Of a stretch of 38,588 nt of DNA, positions 1 through 8,829 are shown piece by piece. The DNA is taken from NCBI GenBank assembly GCA_023146545.1, contig JAGLBW010000152.1, positions 1 through 38,588 on the forward strand, read 5' to 3'. Origin of the DNA: Cocleimonas sp. (lineage in GTDB: Bacteria; Pseudomonadota; Gammaproteobacteria; Thiotrichales; Thiotrichaceae). Under the pieces are notes generated by a model that worked only from the letters and a program-made list of their open reading frames with translations, made no database searches and was not told the DNA's origin. Numbering within the stretch: the stretch's first letter is position 1; every line of letters starts with the position of its first letter. The position numbers were made by a program, and so were the translations under genes.

Positions 1-273
1 TGGGGATTAACACAAGATCGTCACCCCTTAGCACGCCGTAATCCTGATCAAAACAATGCAATAAGCTTGGATCAGTTGGTCGCCGCGACGCTAATTCTTT
101 ATCCTCGTTATATTAATTGGCAAACGGGTGCTTTTACAACCCCTGAGTTTATTGTTCAGCAGATCAATCATCAGATTATTGAACAAGGCGGTAAACAGGG
201 CAATAAAATGCCATTAGTTATGCGGAAATTCTATCAAGGCATCCAGTTAATCAAAGGCTTATTATTACGGTAA
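1..273 (+). CDS. C-terminal fragment of probable capsule polysaccharide biosynthesis protein (KpsC-like)
   Basis: The frame is open from base 1 and stops at 271-273, so these 90 residues are the end of a longer protein whose start lies outside the window. The fragment has an Asp-Arg/Arg-Arg-rich stretch, then LDQLVAATLILYPRYINW and a TTPE turn. From memory this resembles the C-terminal part of KpsC-type capsule proteins, the beta-Kdo glycosyltransferases that start the Kdo linker of capsular polysaccharide at the inner membrane. That match is recollection of the family and was not tested by a search. An internal TTG at 67 could be mistaken for a start, but the open frame upstream argues for one continuous protein. 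It converges with the GNAT gene on the other strand, only 12 bases away. If the family call is wrong, this is an unidentified C-terminus. Confidence 0.55.
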   Translation, partial: WGLTQDRHPLARRNPDQNNAISLDQLVAATLILYPRYINWQTGAFTTPEFIVQQINHQIIEQGGKQGNKMPLVMRKFYQGIQLIKGLLLR

Positions 274-285
274 CGATTGTTTGCC

Positions 286-771
286 CTAGAGCAGTTTCTT
301 TTCCAAATAAATAGCGTGCCCTTTCTCAGGGACTAATTGATAGTTTTCAAACCCAAACTTAGTATATGCTGTTTTGGCAATCTGATTATTGTCTAAGACT
401 TCAAGCGTTAGTTTGCAACAACCCAGTGAATGCGCTAAAGCTTCTGCTTTAGTTAGCATCTTTCGTGCTAGACCTAAGCCGCGAAAAGGTTTATCCACCA
501 TCACATCATGAAGATTGAGCAGTGGCTGACAAGCAAAGGTGGAAAACCCTTCCATTGTGTTAATCAAACCTGCGGGGACATCATCAACAACCGCTAGAAT
601 AACGCGTATCGTAGGGCGCTGTTGTACGGCACTGATTAGGTTATTGAGGGCGCAGGCGGATAAGGGCTGTGCTCCCCCCATCGGATCAAGCGCATAACGG
701 TTCAGTAGAAAAAGAAAAGCGTCGGCTTGCTTAGGATCGTTTAAATCCGCTTCAAAAATATCAATGTTCAT
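286..771 (-). CDS. GNAT-family N-acetyltransferase
   Basis: The protein of about 161 residues has the GNAT fold signature. A beta-strand segment (LHDVMVDKPFRGLGLARKML) carries the R/Q-x-x-G-x-G/A acetyl-CoA pyrophosphate loop (RGLGLA). It is followed by LTLEVLDNNQIAKTAYTKFGF, the usual last helix and strand with the N-x-x-A-x-x-x-Y-x-x-x-G-F pattern. Such enzymes transfer an acetyl group from acetyl-CoA to a small molecule or protein amine; the substrate cannot be read from sequence. I place the start at the ATG at 771 because a GGGGGA Shine-Dalgarno lies just upstream. A GTG at 795 in the same frame would add eight residues. The start lies inside the end of pgsA (11-base overlap), so the gene is probably translated with pgsA as the last gene of the uvrC-pgsA transcript. 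Confidence 0.85.
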   Translation of the reverse strand: MNIDIFEADLNDPKQADAFLFLLNRYALDPMGGAQPLSACALNNLISAVQQRPTIRVILAVVDDVPAGLINTMEGFSTFACQPLLNLHDVMVDKPFRGLGLARKMLTKAEALAHSLGCCKLTLEVLDNNQIAKTAYTKFGFENYQLVPEKGHAIYLEKKLL

Positions 772-1315
772 TATTATTTTGTCCCCCAAAGGCACTTGCT
801 AAATATTGAAACATTGAAATTATTGTCAGCGCGGTTGCAATGGCTAATAACACTAGGCCCATTTCTCGCAGGGGTAAACCAAACAGGGGTTGATTGTAGA
901 GAAGAAAGCTTAGGGATAAAATTTGTGCCACGGTTTTTATTTTACCTAATGAGGCAACTGCAACTTTACTGCTTTGACCTGTTTCCGCCATCCATTCACG
1001 CAAAGCAGAGATCACAATTTCACGTCCTATGATAAAACACGCGGCAAGTGTGATCCAAAGATTGGCTTCTCGACCCACAATGAGAATTAAGGCAACCGTC
1101 ACCATGAGCTTATCCGCAACAGGGTCTAAAAAGGCCCCAAAGCGAGATTCTAAATCCAGTTTGCGTGCATAGTAACCATCCGCCCAGTCGGTAATACCCG
1201 CCAAACTAAAGGTGATAGAGGCCGCAAAAGGGTAACCCATAAAGAAAAAAGCAATGACCAGCGGAATAGCACCAATTCTTAATAAGGTTAAAAAAATAGG
1301 GAGGTTAAATATCAT
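761..1315 (-). CDS. pgsA: CDP-diacylglycerol--glycerol-3-phosphate 3-phosphatidyltransferase
   Basis: PgsA joins CDP-diacylglycerol to glycerol-3-phosphate in the inner membrane, the committed step to phosphatidylglycerol and cardiolipin. The 184-residue protein has the complete CDP-alcohol phosphatidyltransferase motif near residues 43-67: DWADG, then AR, then G-x3-D-x3-D (GAFLDPVAD). It also has several hydrophobic membrane segments, including an N-terminal one and two near the C-terminus. Length fits the family. It starts 5 bases after the uvrC stop, and uvrC-pgsA is a common gammaproteobacterial pair, so the two are surely co-transcribed. The C-terminus overlaps the start of the GNAT gene. 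Confidence 0.96.
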   Translation of the reverse strand: MIFNLPIFLTLLRIGAIPLVIAFFFMGYPFAASITFSLAGITDWADGYYARKLDLESRFGAFLDPVADKLMVTVALILIVGREANLWITLAACFIIGREIVISALREWMAETGQSSKVAVASLGKIKTVAQILSLSFLLYNQPLFGLPLREMGLVLLAIATALTIISMFQYLASAFGGQNNNEH

Positions 1316-1320
1316 TACTA

Positions 1321-3153
1321 TTATTTTCCATGAAAAACATCATAAATTTTCTCAGCCAATTGAGGACTGATACCCGATACTTTGCCTAACTCTTCAATAC
1401 TTGCAACTGTTATTGCTCGCATACCCCCAAATTGTTTTAATAAATTTTGGCGGCGTTTAACACCTAAATGAGGAATCCCTTCTAATGGCGAGCGGGTACG
1501 TGCTTTCTGACGACGTTGACGATGTCCCGCAATGGCAAAACGATGGGCTTCGTCTCGGATGTGTTGAATTAAGTGCAAAGCACTTGAGTACGTATCCAAA
1601 GCTATTTTTTGTTTCGCAATGGTCAGGGTATCACTCGTGGCTCGCCGACCTTCTCCTTTGGTAATCCCTACAACTTGAACACATTGAAGTTTAGCCTCGT
1701 GTATCACATCTAAGGCTTGCGTAACTTGACCTTTACCGCCATCAATCAATAGAAGATCAGGTAATTTTGCTTGGCTTTCTTCAACCTGTTTAAAGCGTCG
1801 TTGTAACGCTTGTTTCATTGCGGCGTAATCATCACCTAGGGTAATCCCTGCAATATTATAGCGTCGGTACTCTGATGTCATTGCGCCCTCATTCCCAAAC
1901 ACAACACAGGATGCAACCGTTGCTTCACCTTGGGTATGACTAATATCAAAACATTCAATACGCTGTGGAATCTTGCTTAAATTTAGCGCTATTTTAAGGG
2001 CTTTAAGACGCTGTTGGATCGTTTTTTTAGCACTAAGATGAACGTGCAACGCGTGTAGCGCATTACGGGATGCCATTTCAACCCAGTTACGTCGCGCTCC
2101 TCGTGCATTGTAGACTACATTGATTTTACGCTCTGCTTTTAACGATAACATCTCCTCCAAGGTTGTTTTGTCTTCAGGGCAATGGTTTAAGATCAACTGT
2201 TGGGGAATTTTCCGATTAAGATAATATTGTGAAACAAAAGCACTGAGAATACGGGATTCATTTTGGTCAATTGAGGGTAGTTTCGGGAAAAAGTTTTTAT
2301 TGCCCAAGTTGCTTCCTCCACGAATGGTTAGCACTTGAACGCTGGCGATATGACTCGCCCATTGCAATGCAATCACATCAACATCCCCACCCTCACTTTC
2401 AATATATTGTTGCTGAGAGATTTTACGTAAGGTTTCAATTTGATCACGATAATGTGCTGCTTTTTCATAAGCAAGAATTGTTGCAGCTTGATCCATTTTT
2501 GCAACTAAATCATCAATCACTTGTTGGCTTTTTCCTTGTAAAAACTGAACCGTATGTTTAACCCCGACGTGATAATCTATTGGGCTAATTTCATCGGTAC
2601 AGGGGGCGGTACAGCGTTTAATTTGAAACTGTAAACAAGGGCGCGAACGATTGGCATAGTAACTGTCGTCACATTGACGTACTTGGAATAATTTTTGCAA
2701 ACGGTACAACGCATCTTTAACCGCTAATACACTAGGGTAAGGGCCAAAATACTGTGCTTTATCATTGCGTGCACCACGATGCACACTGATACGAGGAAAA
2801 ACGTGTTGAGAGATAACAATATAGGGGTAGCTTTTATCATCACGCAATAAAATATTATAACGGGGCTGGTGCTTTTTAATCAGATTACTTTCCAGCAAAA
2901 AAGCTTCTGCTTCTGTTGCCGTGAGGGTAATTCGCACCTCATGTATTTGTTTAACCATCGACCAAAGACGCGCATTGGCTAATTGACGACGAAAATAGCT
3001 GGCGATTCGCTTTTTTAAATCTTTGGCTTTACCCACATAAAGCACGTCACCTTGAGCATTTAACATACGATAAATACCCGAATGATGCGGCACAGTTTTT
3101 AAAAAATGCGCACTATCAAAAGGATCAGAACCATTAGAGGGATGATCGTTCAT
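1321..3153 (-). CDS. uvrC: Excinuclease ABC subunit C
   Basis: UvrC is the dual-incision nuclease of nucleotide excision repair, recruited by UvrB to damaged DNA in the cytoplasm. The 610-residue length is typical. In order, the sequence shows an N-terminal GIY-YIG nuclease domain (SGIYRML ... LYVGKAKDLKKRI, about residues 25-50), which makes the 3' incision. A cysteine-containing segment follows (CLQFQIKRCTAPC, near 173-186), then a UVR UvrB-interaction segment (about 205-240). The RNase H-like endonuclease domain for the 5' incision comes next (IECFDISHTQGE, LLLIDGGKGQ). Tandem helix-hairpin-helix elements lie at the C-terminus (IPHLGVKRRQNLLKQFGG, VSGISPQLAEKI). Its start is 18 bases from the fabH stop, so it may be read through from plsX-fabH, an unusual neighbour. 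Confidence 0.98.
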   Translation of the reverse strand: MNDHPSNGSDPFDSAHFLKTVPHHSGIYRMLNAQGDVLYVGKAKDLKKRIASYFRRQLANARLWSMVKQIHEVRITLTATEAEAFLLESNLIKKHQPRYNILLRDDKSYPYIVISQHVFPRISVHRGARNDKAQYFGPYPSVLAVKDALYRLQKLFQVRQCDDSYYANRSRPCLQFQIKRCTAPCTDEISPIDYHVGVKHTVQFLQGKSQQVIDDLVAKMDQAATILAYEKAAHYRDQIETLRKISQQQYIESEGGDVDVIALQWASHIASVQVLTIRGGSNLGNKNFFPKLPSIDQNESRILSAFVSQYYLNRKIPQQLILNHCPEDKTTLEEMLSLKAERKINVVYNARGARRNWVEMASRNALHALHVHLSAKKTIQQRLKALKIALNLSKIPQRIECFDISHTQGEATVASCVVFGNEGAMTSEYRRYNIAGITLGDDYAAMKQALQRRFKQVEESQAKLPDLLLIDGGKGQVTQALDVIHEAKLQCVQVVGITKGEGRRATSDTLTIAKQKIALDTYSSALHLIQHIRDEAHRFAIAGHRQRRQKARTRSPLEGIPHLGVKRRQNLLKQFGGMRAITVASIEELGKVSGISPQLAEKIYDVFHGK

Positions 3154-3171
3154 AGTATGATTAACTTCACC

Positions 3172-4134
3172 TTAAAACTTAATCAATGCCGATCCCCATG
3201 TGAAACCACCGCCAAAACCTTCTAGCAATAAAATTTCACCGCGTTTAATGCGACCATCTCGCACGGCGGTATCTAAAGCTAACGGAATCGAAGCGCCCGA
3301 TGTATTACCGTGTTCACCAACCGTGACAACGACATGATCCATCGACATTTTTAGTTTTTTTGCGGTGGCTTTAATAATACGAATATTGGCTTGGTGTGGC
3401 ACTAACCAATTAATATCTGATTTTTCGAGCTGATTATGTGCCAGTGTTTCATCCACAATACGCCCCAACGTTTTTACTGCTACACGAAACACATCATTAC
3501 CGCGCATTTCAATAAAGGTACTGGCCAATAACTCAGGTTGTTTAGAGATGCCTGCATCGACTTTTAATAAATCGGCATAATGTCCATCAGCATGAAGGTG
3601 AGTTGATAGAATACCCGCCTCTTCACTGGCTTCTAAAACAACAGCACCCGCACCATCACCAAACAGAACACAGGTATTACGATCCGTCCAATCGACAATA
3701 CGTGACATGGTCTCTGCACCAATCACCAAAACACAGCGATGCGAACCACTTTGAATAAATTTATCGGCAATCCCCAACGCATAAACAAACCCTGTGCAAA
3801 CTGCTTGTACATCAAAAGCCGCTCCTCCACCCTTAATTTCTAAACGACGTTGTAATAAACATGCGGTACTGGGGAAGACTAAATCAGGGGTTGTGGTTGC
3901 CACAATCACAAGATCAATATCTTGTGCTGTTTTTCCTGCCATTTCCATTGCAGCACGTGCCGCTTTCTCAGCAAGGTCACAGGTGGTTTCATTATCACCC
4001 ACAATATGTCGCTTTTTTATACCCGTGCGATCAATAATCCACTCATTACTGGTATCTACCATTTTTTCTAAATCATGGTTAGTAACAACCTTAGATGGCA
4101 AATAACTACCTGTACCCGCAATGCGTGAAAACAT
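3172..4134 (-). CDS. fabH: Beta-ketoacyl-ACP synthase III
   Basis: FabH condenses acetyl-CoA with malonyl-ACP to begin each fatty acid chain. The 320-residue protein has the thiolase-fold catalytic triad. These are the active-site Cys at about residue 113 in [10 protein letters not shown], His in [11 protein letters not shown] near 247, and Asn in [12 protein letters not shown] near 277. The N-terminal GTGSYLP and the C-terminal [10 protein letters not shown] are also typical. It lies 25 bases after plsX on the same strand, the usual plsX-fabH pair. In many gammaproteobacteria fabD, fabG and acpP follow directly; here uvrC follows instead, so those genes must be elsewhere. Confidence 0.98.
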   Translation of the reverse strand: MFSRIAGTGSYLPSKVVTNHDLEKMVDTSNEWIIDRTGIKKRHIVGDNETTCDLAEKAARAAMEMAGKTAQDIDLVIVATTTPDLVFPSTACLLQRRLEIKGGGAAFDVQAVCTGFVYALGIADKFIQSGSHRCVLVIGAETMSRIVDWTDRNTCVLFGDGAGAVVLEASEEAGILSTHLHADGHYADLLKVDAGISKQPELLASTFIEMRGNDVFRVAVKTLGRIVDETLAHNQLEKSDINWLVPHQANIRIIKATAKKLKMSMDHVVVTVGEHGNTSGASIPLALDTAVRDGRIKRGEILLLEGFGGGFTWGSALIKF

Positions 4135-4159
4135 ATTTTTTATCCTGAATGATTATTTT

Positions 4160-5173
4160 TTAATTAGTGCGTGCGGCTAAACGAGATTTTATCCGCAAAT
4201 GTAATTGTGCTTTCACTTCTTTACGCGCAATACCAATCGCATTGGAATAGGCTAAAGCATCTACATTGCCATGACTTTTTACCACAATACCCTGCAAGCC
4301 CAATAAGCTCGCGCCATTATAACGACGCGGGTCAAAACGTTTGGTAAAACCCTTTAAGATAGGCAAAGAAACAAAGGCAGCAATTTTACGTAGAAAGCTT
4401 CGGGTATATTCTGTTTTTAGCTCGGTGGATAACATTTTAGCCAAGCCTTCGGAGGTTTTTAGTGCAACATTTCCAACAAAACCATCACAGACGATCAAGT
4501 CCACTTTGCCACTAAAAATATCATTACCCTCAACAAAGCCGAGATAATTAAAATCACCTTGTTTAATCAACTCATTGGCTAATTTGACTTGCTCATTACC
4601 CTTAATTTCTTCTTCACCAATATTCAATAAACCAATACGAGGGGCTTCAACCCCATCAATTGCCCGAATTAATTCAGACCCCATCAATGCGAATTGGTAT
4701 AAATGCTCTGCTGATGAATCAATATTTGCACCTAAATCTAGCATATGAGTATGCGAGATTGAATTTGGAATTGCAGTACACAAGGCAGGGCGATTAATAC
4801 TCGGCAACATTTTTAGCACAAAGCGCGCTGTCGCCATTAAAGCACCTGTATTTCCTGCACTAACCACCGCATCAGCATCCCCTGATTTAACCAGATTAAT
4901 CGCCACTCGCATTGAGGAATCTTTTTTTCCTCGTAGCGCTAACGCAGGTGATTCATCCATTGTCACAACTTCAGATGCAGGGTGAAAGCTAAGACGATCC
5001 AGTGATGTACTACTGTGCTGTTTTACTTCCTCTGCCAATTTATCTTGATCACCCACAAGCACCAAGGCAATATCATCGTATTCATCCAAAGCTCTGATCG
5101 CAGCAGCAACCACAACAGGAAAACCATTATCGCCACCCATTGCATCTAACGATATTCTATAAAGGGAACTCAT
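4160..5173 (-). CDS. plsX: Phosphate acyltransferase PlsX
   Basis: PlsX converts acyl-ACP and phosphate to acyl-phosphate, the acyl donor for the first step of phospholipid synthesis. It is a soluble, membrane-associated enzyme. The 337 residues begin with LDAMGGDNGFP, the hallmark N-terminus. The family glycine-rich stretches follow: SAGNTGALMA (about 104-113), DLGANID, LNIGEEE, VCDGFVGNVALKTSEG (near 230-245) and GASLLGLQGIVVKSHGN. It follows rpmF, as in most proteobacteria. However, a strong hairpin terminator (5419-5444) and a 330-base gap lie between them, so plsX probably has its own promoter here. Confidence 0.98.
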   Translation of the reverse strand: MSSLYRISLDAMGGDNGFPVVVAAAIRALDEYDDIALVLVGDQDKLAEEVKQHSSTSLDRLSFHPASEVVTMDESPALALRGKKDSSMRVAINLVKSGDADAVVSAGNTGALMATARFVLKMLPSINRPALCTAIPNSISHTHMLDLGANIDSSAEHLYQFALMGSELIRAIDGVEAPRIGLLNIGEEEIKGNEQVKLANELIKQGDFNYLGFVEGNDIFSGKVDLIVCDGFVGNVALKTSEGLAKMLSTELKTEYTRSFLRKIAAFVSLPILKGFTKRFDPRRYNGASLLGLQGIVVKSHGNVDALAYSNAIGIARKEVKAQLHLRIKSRLAARTN

Positions 5174-5418
5174 AATTTTTCCTATTGTTCACTCTGCCTT
5201 TAACAGAGATTCAGAAACCTGCCTACCACGTCAGGAGAAGCATTAAAATGCTAAGCGCGTTTTAAATTATCCTCACATAACGTCGCACAATAGCATAAAA
5301 AACTGACGATAGTTTTCAGATCAATAATTTTTCCCTGAAAATATCTACGGTTAGCTTAATTGAGTTTTTAAGATGATAAGCATTGGACTCTTAAGCAATT
5401 TTCCATTGCTATAACGAA
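5174..5418. other. Intergenic leader of plsX
   Basis: This gap between plsX and the rpmF terminator has no coding sequence that I can support. It must hold the plsX promoter on the minus strand, because the terminator at 5419-5444 separates plsX from rpmF. It contains a short perfect inverted repeat (AGCATT/AATGCT around 5239-5252). An extended -10-like TGCTATTGT on the minus strand near 5290 lacks a good -35 partner. Confidence 0.4.
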
Positions 5419-5444
5419 AAATCGCGGGACAAAGCCCGCGATTT
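5419..5444 (-). terminator. Rho-independent terminator after rpmF
   Basis: A perfect 10-bp inverted repeat, AAATCGCGGG/CCCGCGATTT, has a 6-base loop. On the minus strand the stem is followed by TTCG and sits about 60 bases after the rpmF stop. It would end the yceD-rpmF transcript before plsX. The GC-rich stem core makes it convincing although the U-tract is short. Confidence 0.75.
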
Positions 5445-5505
5445 CGCTTGGATAACAATCCTTAACACTTAGCAGTTTAAGTCCTGTTATTCATTATTCA
5501 ACCTA

Positions 5506-5706
5506 TTAATCGTCGTCTTCATCGACATAGACATCTTTAGGCTGAATCACTTGACGACCACGATAAAAACCGTTTGGTGTCATGTGATGACGTAGGTGCT
5601 TTTCACCTGATACCGCATCAACGGATAAGGTAGGCCCTTTTAATGCGTCGTGAGAGCGACGTTGACCACGTCGAGAACGTGTAACTTTACTTTTTTGTAC
5701 TGCCAT
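5506..5706 (-). CDS. rpmF: 50S ribosomal protein L32
   Basis: L32 is a small protein of the large ribosomal subunit. The 66-residue protein starts [20 protein letters not shown] and continues with [27 protein letters not shown], which is diagnostic. It has the usual basic N-terminus. The tail is strongly acidic (DVYVDEDDD), slightly longer than in Escherichia coli. It is the cysteine-free form, so no zinc ribbon is present. It is encoded right after yceD, as in almost all proteobacteria, and the pair shares a promoter at 6298-6327 and a terminator at 5419-5444. Confidence 0.99.
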   Translation of the reverse strand: MAVQKSKVTRSRRGQRRSHDALKGPTLSVDAVSGEKHLRHHMTPNGFYRGRQVIQPKDVYVDEDDD

Positions 5707-5772
5707 TTTGGCTTACTCCGGTAATTCAGTCTTTAAATACTGTCTGTTATTTAGGATATTTCTAAAAACACC

Positions 5773-6288
5773 CTACTGCTGTAAATCTTTTAAAACAGCA
5801 AAAGGATTTTTCTTATCTTCTTGCATTTCTACTGCTTCAGGTAATGCTTCAATCAATGGTTTAAAGGGTTCACAAACCCTGTGTAAAGCAGAGTGGGGCA
5901 AACCTAATAACACTTCATCTTCAATAAAATCTTGCATAAAGAGACTATTATTCTCAACCCACCATGTTTCAAACTCATGTTGTAAACGTTCCGCTTCCGC
6001 ATCGGTTTTAACCAGCACCAGCTTAATGTCGTGATCAATAGAATGTGAAATTGCCGCTAAACAGCGTTGACAAATTAATTGCAACTCACCGCTTAAATGA
6101 CCTGTTATCATCGGCAAGCGTCTTATTGGTGTACGGTCAAACGCCAAACTTACGTGCAGTTCACCCGCATCACTCGCTAACAGTCCCTCCAATCGTGAAA
6201 AGTGTTTAATGAGCAATGTACCTTCCAGTAACATGCGTTGTTCGACGAGACGAAATGGATCAATCTCAATGGGTAGCCTTTTTAACAT
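5773..6288 (-). CDS. yceD: DUF177 protein YceD (large ribosomal RNA accumulation protein)
   Basis: YceD is a conserved DUF177 protein linked to 23S rRNA accumulation and always found next to rpmF. The 171-residue protein shows the family's central CQRC pair (LICQRCLAAI, about residues 92-101). It also has the C-terminal acidic segment with DFIEDEVLLGLP and ends in KNPFAVLKDLQQ, the usual NPFAVL tail. The N-terminus LPIEIDPFRLVEQ aligns well with other family members from the first Met, so I keep the start at 6288. A near-consensus promoter lies so close that the mRNA leader would be only a few bases. It is divergent from yceF, the normal arrangement. Confidence 0.95.
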   Translation of the reverse strand: MLKRLPIEIDPFRLVEQRMLLEGTLLIKHFSRLEGLLASDAGELHVSLAFDRTPIRRLPMITGHLSGELQLICQRCLAAISHSIDHDIKLVLVKTDAEAERLQHEFETWWVENNSLFMQDFIEDEVLLGLPHSALHRVCEPFKPLIEALPEAVEMQEDKKNPFAVLKDLQQ

Positions 6289-6297
6289 AGGCGCGGG

Positions 6298-6327
6298 ATT
6301 ATAGAAATTATCGCCCCCTACTGTAAA
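6298..6327 (-). promoter_or_regulatory. Sigma70-type promoter of yceD-rpmF
   Basis: On the minus strand TTTACA (6322-6327, 5 of 6 to the -35 consensus) is followed after 18 bases by a perfect TATAAT (6298-6303). Transcription would start near 6291, about 3 bases from the yceD ATG at 6288, giving a nearly leaderless message. Confidence 0.65.
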
Positions 6328-6401
6328 GCTCTATTCTGTAATTTTTTATTATTTTCTATTTTTATTCGTCCTCATCACTACTATCAATATCAAATTACCG
6401 C

Positions 6402-6407
6402 TATAAT
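6402..6407 (+). promoter_or_regulatory. -10 element for yceF
   Basis: A perfect TATAAT on the plus strand lies 20 bases before the yceF ATG at 6428. No good -35 hexamer is seen 16-18 bases upstream, so this is a partial promoter call based on position in the divergent yceD/yceF gap. Confidence 0.45.
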
Positions 6408-6427
6408 GCGCGCCTTTTTTCGCATTA

Positions 6428-7030
6428 ATGCATACCACTATCATGCCACAACCGATTATTCTTGGCTCGACCTCACCGTTTCGAAAAGCATTGCTTCAAC
6501 GGTTACAAATTCCCTTTATAACCGCTTCTCCTGATATTGATGAAACGCCTTTAGCACAAGAAGCACCTGAGAATTATGTCAAACGTCTATCGTTAGAAAA
6601 AGCAAAAGCGGTTGCCGCGTATTACCCCAATGCTTTAGTGATTGGATCAGACCAATGTTCCGTACTCAATGGTGTCATTCAAGGTAAACCACTTCATCAT
6701 GCTAAAGCGGTACAACAACTTCAAGAAAGCGCGGGAAAACGGGTTAGCTTTTTAACGGGCTTGTGTCTATACAATGGTAATACCGATGCTTATCAATTAG
6801 ACCTCATTCCTTTTCACGTTGATTTTAGAGACTTGCAGGATGATGAAATTGAGGATTATCTTCTCGCTGAGGAACCTTATCACTGTGCAGGCAGCTTTAA
6901 ATCAGAGGGTTTAGGGATTAGTCTCTTTAAACGCTTACAAGGGGATGACCCTACCGCTTTAGTGGGTTTACCGCTGATTCGGTTATCGGAGATGTTGCGT
7001 CAAAACGGTATCGCTATCCCTGAAAAATAA
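6428..7030 (+). CDS. yceF: Maf-family nucleotide pyrophosphatase (m7GTP type)
   Basis: Maf proteins hydrolyse non-canonical nucleoside triphosphates to monophosphates. The YceF branch prefers 7-methyl-GTP. The 200-residue protein shows the Maf signature ILGSTSPFRKALLQRL at the N-terminus, DIDETP, the catalytic region ALVIGSDQ (about residues 77-84) and GKPLHHAKAVQQLQ. It also has CAGSFKSEGLGISLF with the conserved Ser/Glu pair. The choice of YceF over YhdE rests on the GSDQC loop and the location, divergent from yceD-rpmF-plsX as in Escherichia coli. The start may be at 6428 or at a second ATG at 6443, which gives MPQPIILGS, the more usual N-terminus; neither has a clear ribosome-binding site. 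Confidence 0.93.
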   Translation: MHTTIMPQPIILGSTSPFRKALLQRLQIPFITASPDIDETPLAQEAPENYVKRLSLEKAKAVAAYYPNALVIGSDQCSVLNGVIQGKPLHHAKAVQQLQESAGKRVSFLTGLCLYNGNTDAYQLDLIPFHVDFRDLQDDEIEDYLLAEEPYHCAGSFKSEGLGISLFKRLQGDDPTALVGLPLIRLSEMLRQNGIAIPEK

Positions 7031-7066
7031 CTTTTTATTTTAACTACTTATTAAATGGAGTCACTC

Positions 7067-7498
7067 ATGGCTATAGAACGCACTATTTCGATTATTAAAC
7101 CTGATGCTATCGCTAAAGATGTTATTGGACAAATCTACTCTCGCTTTGAAGAAGGCGGACTAAAAATTATCGCGGCTAAAATGAAGCATTTATCCAAAGC
7201 GGATGCCGAAGGGTTTTATGCGGTACACAAAGAACGTCCTTTCTTTGGTGAATTAGTTGAATTTATGACTTCAGGCCCTGTGATGGTGCAGGTATTGGAA
7301 GGCGAAAATGCCGTCGCTAAAAACCGTGAGCTTATGGGTGCAACTAACCCTGCTGACGCTGCTTCAGGAACGATTCGTTCTGATTTTGCTAAAAGCATTG
7401 ATGAAAATGCAGTTCATGGCTCAGACAGTGCCGAAAATGCACAAATTGAAATGGACTATTTCTTTTCCGCCGATGAAATTTGCCCACGCACACGATAA
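7067..7498 (+). CDS. ndk: Nucleoside diphosphate kinase
   Basis: Ndk moves the gamma-phosphate from ATP to nucleoside diphosphates and balances cellular NTP and dNTP pools. The protein has the family start [13 protein letters not shown]. The active-site histidine is H117 in ENAVHGSDS, with the flanking GATNPADA and GTIRSDFA nucleotide-binding segments. The C-terminus ends with [11 protein letters not shown] place the start at the ATG at 7067 (143 residues), because a GGAG Shine-Dalgarno at 7057-7060 sits 6 bases before it. An upstream in-frame ATG at 7055 would overlap that site. It lies 36 bases after yceF. Confidence 0.98.
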   Translation: MAIERTISIIKPDAIAKDVIGQIYSRFEEGGLKIIAAKMKHLSKADAEGFYAVHKERPFFGELVEFMTSGPVMVQVLEGENAVAKNRELMGATNPADAASGTIRSDFAKSIDENAVHGSDSAENAQIEMDYFFSADEICPRTR

Positions 7499-7675
7499 AG
7501 CCCTGCTAAAATAGGGAGCATGATACTAACCTTGTTGTCATTCACAAGCTCTCTATTTGACCCGTTATAACCTTACACTACGTCTAAAATACCCCGTAAT
7601 GACTAACGCTAAGCGTTCTTGTTAGAGTGGGGAAAACGCAACTAAACCCTTCGCTAATCGTTACTAATCTCCATT

Positions 7676-8815
7676 ATGAATAACACACCAATACCCCAAA
7701 AACCTCGCTTATACCCTACCTCTCAAGAAAAAAAGAAAATTAACCTGCTTGATTTCACCAGCGATAAATTAAAAGCGTTATTAATTGAGCGGGGTGAAAA
7801 ACCCTTTAGGGCAACACAACTGATTAAATGGATGCACCAACAAGGGGTAGATGATTTTGCTCAAATGAGCAATGTCAGTAAAGCACTACGTGCTGAGCTT
7901 GCTGCCGTTGCCGAAATCCGTGCACCCGAAGTGGTTCTCGATCAAGCCTCGGTTGATGGTACGCATAAATGGTTATTACGCCTTGACGATGGCAACTGTA
8001 TCGAAACTGTTTTTATTCCAGAAAAAGACCGAGGTACATTGTGTGTTTCCTCCCAAGTTGGTTGCGCCCTCGACTGCACCTTTTGTTCAACCGCACGCCA
8101 AGGATTTAATCGCAATTTAACCGTTAGTGAAATTATTGGACAATTATGGGCTGCTAAACGCAGTTTGCAACCTGATGCAAGTAGTGAACGCGTGATCAGT
8201 AACGTTGTAATGATGGGTATGGGTGAACCCCTCCTTAATTTTGATAATGTCATTGATGCTATGCACTTAATGCTGGATGATAATGCTTATGGATTAAGCA
8301 AACGGCGTGTTACACTCAGTACTTCTGGCGTTGTCCCTGCGCTTGATCGTTTGCGAGATGAAATTGATGTTTCGCTCGCCCTTTCATTACATGCAGGCAA
8401 TGATCCATTACGTGATCAATTAGTACCGATTAACAAAAAATATCCTATTAAAGTACTAATGGAAGCCTGCAAGCGTTTTATGCAGGGAAAAGCGGCTAGA
8501 GAACGTATTACAGTGGAATACGTGATGCTTGATGGTATCAATGACACCGATCAACATGCCAAAGAACTGATTAGTGTTCTAAAAGAGATACCATCCAAAG
8601 TTAACTTAATACCTTTTAACCCTTTTCCTGAGACCCGTTATAAACGGTCATCCAACAACCGTATCCATAAGTTCAGAGATATTTTACTTGCATCAGGATT
8701 GATTGTGATGACCAGAAAAACACGGGGAGAAGATATTGATGCTGCTTGTGGGCAACTTGCAGGACAAGTCAATGACCGTAGTCGTCGGAAAATTCATTTT
8801 GCACGGATAGAATAA
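7676..8815 (+). CDS. rlmN: Dual-specificity 23S rRNA A2503 / tRNA A37 C2-methyltransferase
   Basis: RlmN is a radical-SAM enzyme that adds a methyl group to C2 of adenosine 2503 in 23S rRNA and adenosine 37 in some tRNAs. The 379-residue protein has the radical SAM cluster C-x3-C-x2-C at C130, C134 and C137 ([16 protein letters not shown]). It also has [21 protein letters not shown], the [13 protein letters not shown] strand, [22 protein letters not shown], and the C-terminal [17 protein letters not shown], whose Cys carries the methyl intermediate. The N-terminal extension of about 20 residues before KINLLDF is slightly long. pilW follows 14 bases later, the standard gammaproteobacterial pair. 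Confidence 0.98.
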   Translation: MNNTPIPQKPRLYPTSQEKKKINLLDFTSDKLKALLIERGEKPFRATQLIKWMHQQGVDDFAQMSNVSKALRAELAAVAEIRAPEVVLDQASVDGTHKWLLRLDDGNCIETVFIPEKDRGTLCVSSQVGCALDCTFCSTARQGFNRNLTVSEIIGQLWAAKRSLQPDASSERVISNVVMMGMGEPLLNFDNVIDAMHLMLDDNAYGLSKRRVTLSTSGVVPALDRLRDEIDVSLALSLHAGNDPLRDQLVPINKKYPIKVLMEACKRFMQGKAARERITVEYVMLDGINDTDQHAKELISVLKEIPSKVNLIPFNPFPETRYKRSSNNRIHKFRDILLASGLIVMTRKTRGEDIDAACGQLAGQVNDRSRRKIHFARIE

Positions 8816-8829
8816 GAGAGACCTAAACC

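Noticed and set aside
5239-5261. AGGAG followed by a five-codon frame upstream of plsX as a leader peptide
   Set aside because: It lies on the strand opposite to plsX and is too short to support.
7607-7626. Hairpin AACGCT/AGCGTT between ndk and rlmN as a terminator
   Set aside because: It has a one-base loop and no T-tract on either strand; it may be incidental.
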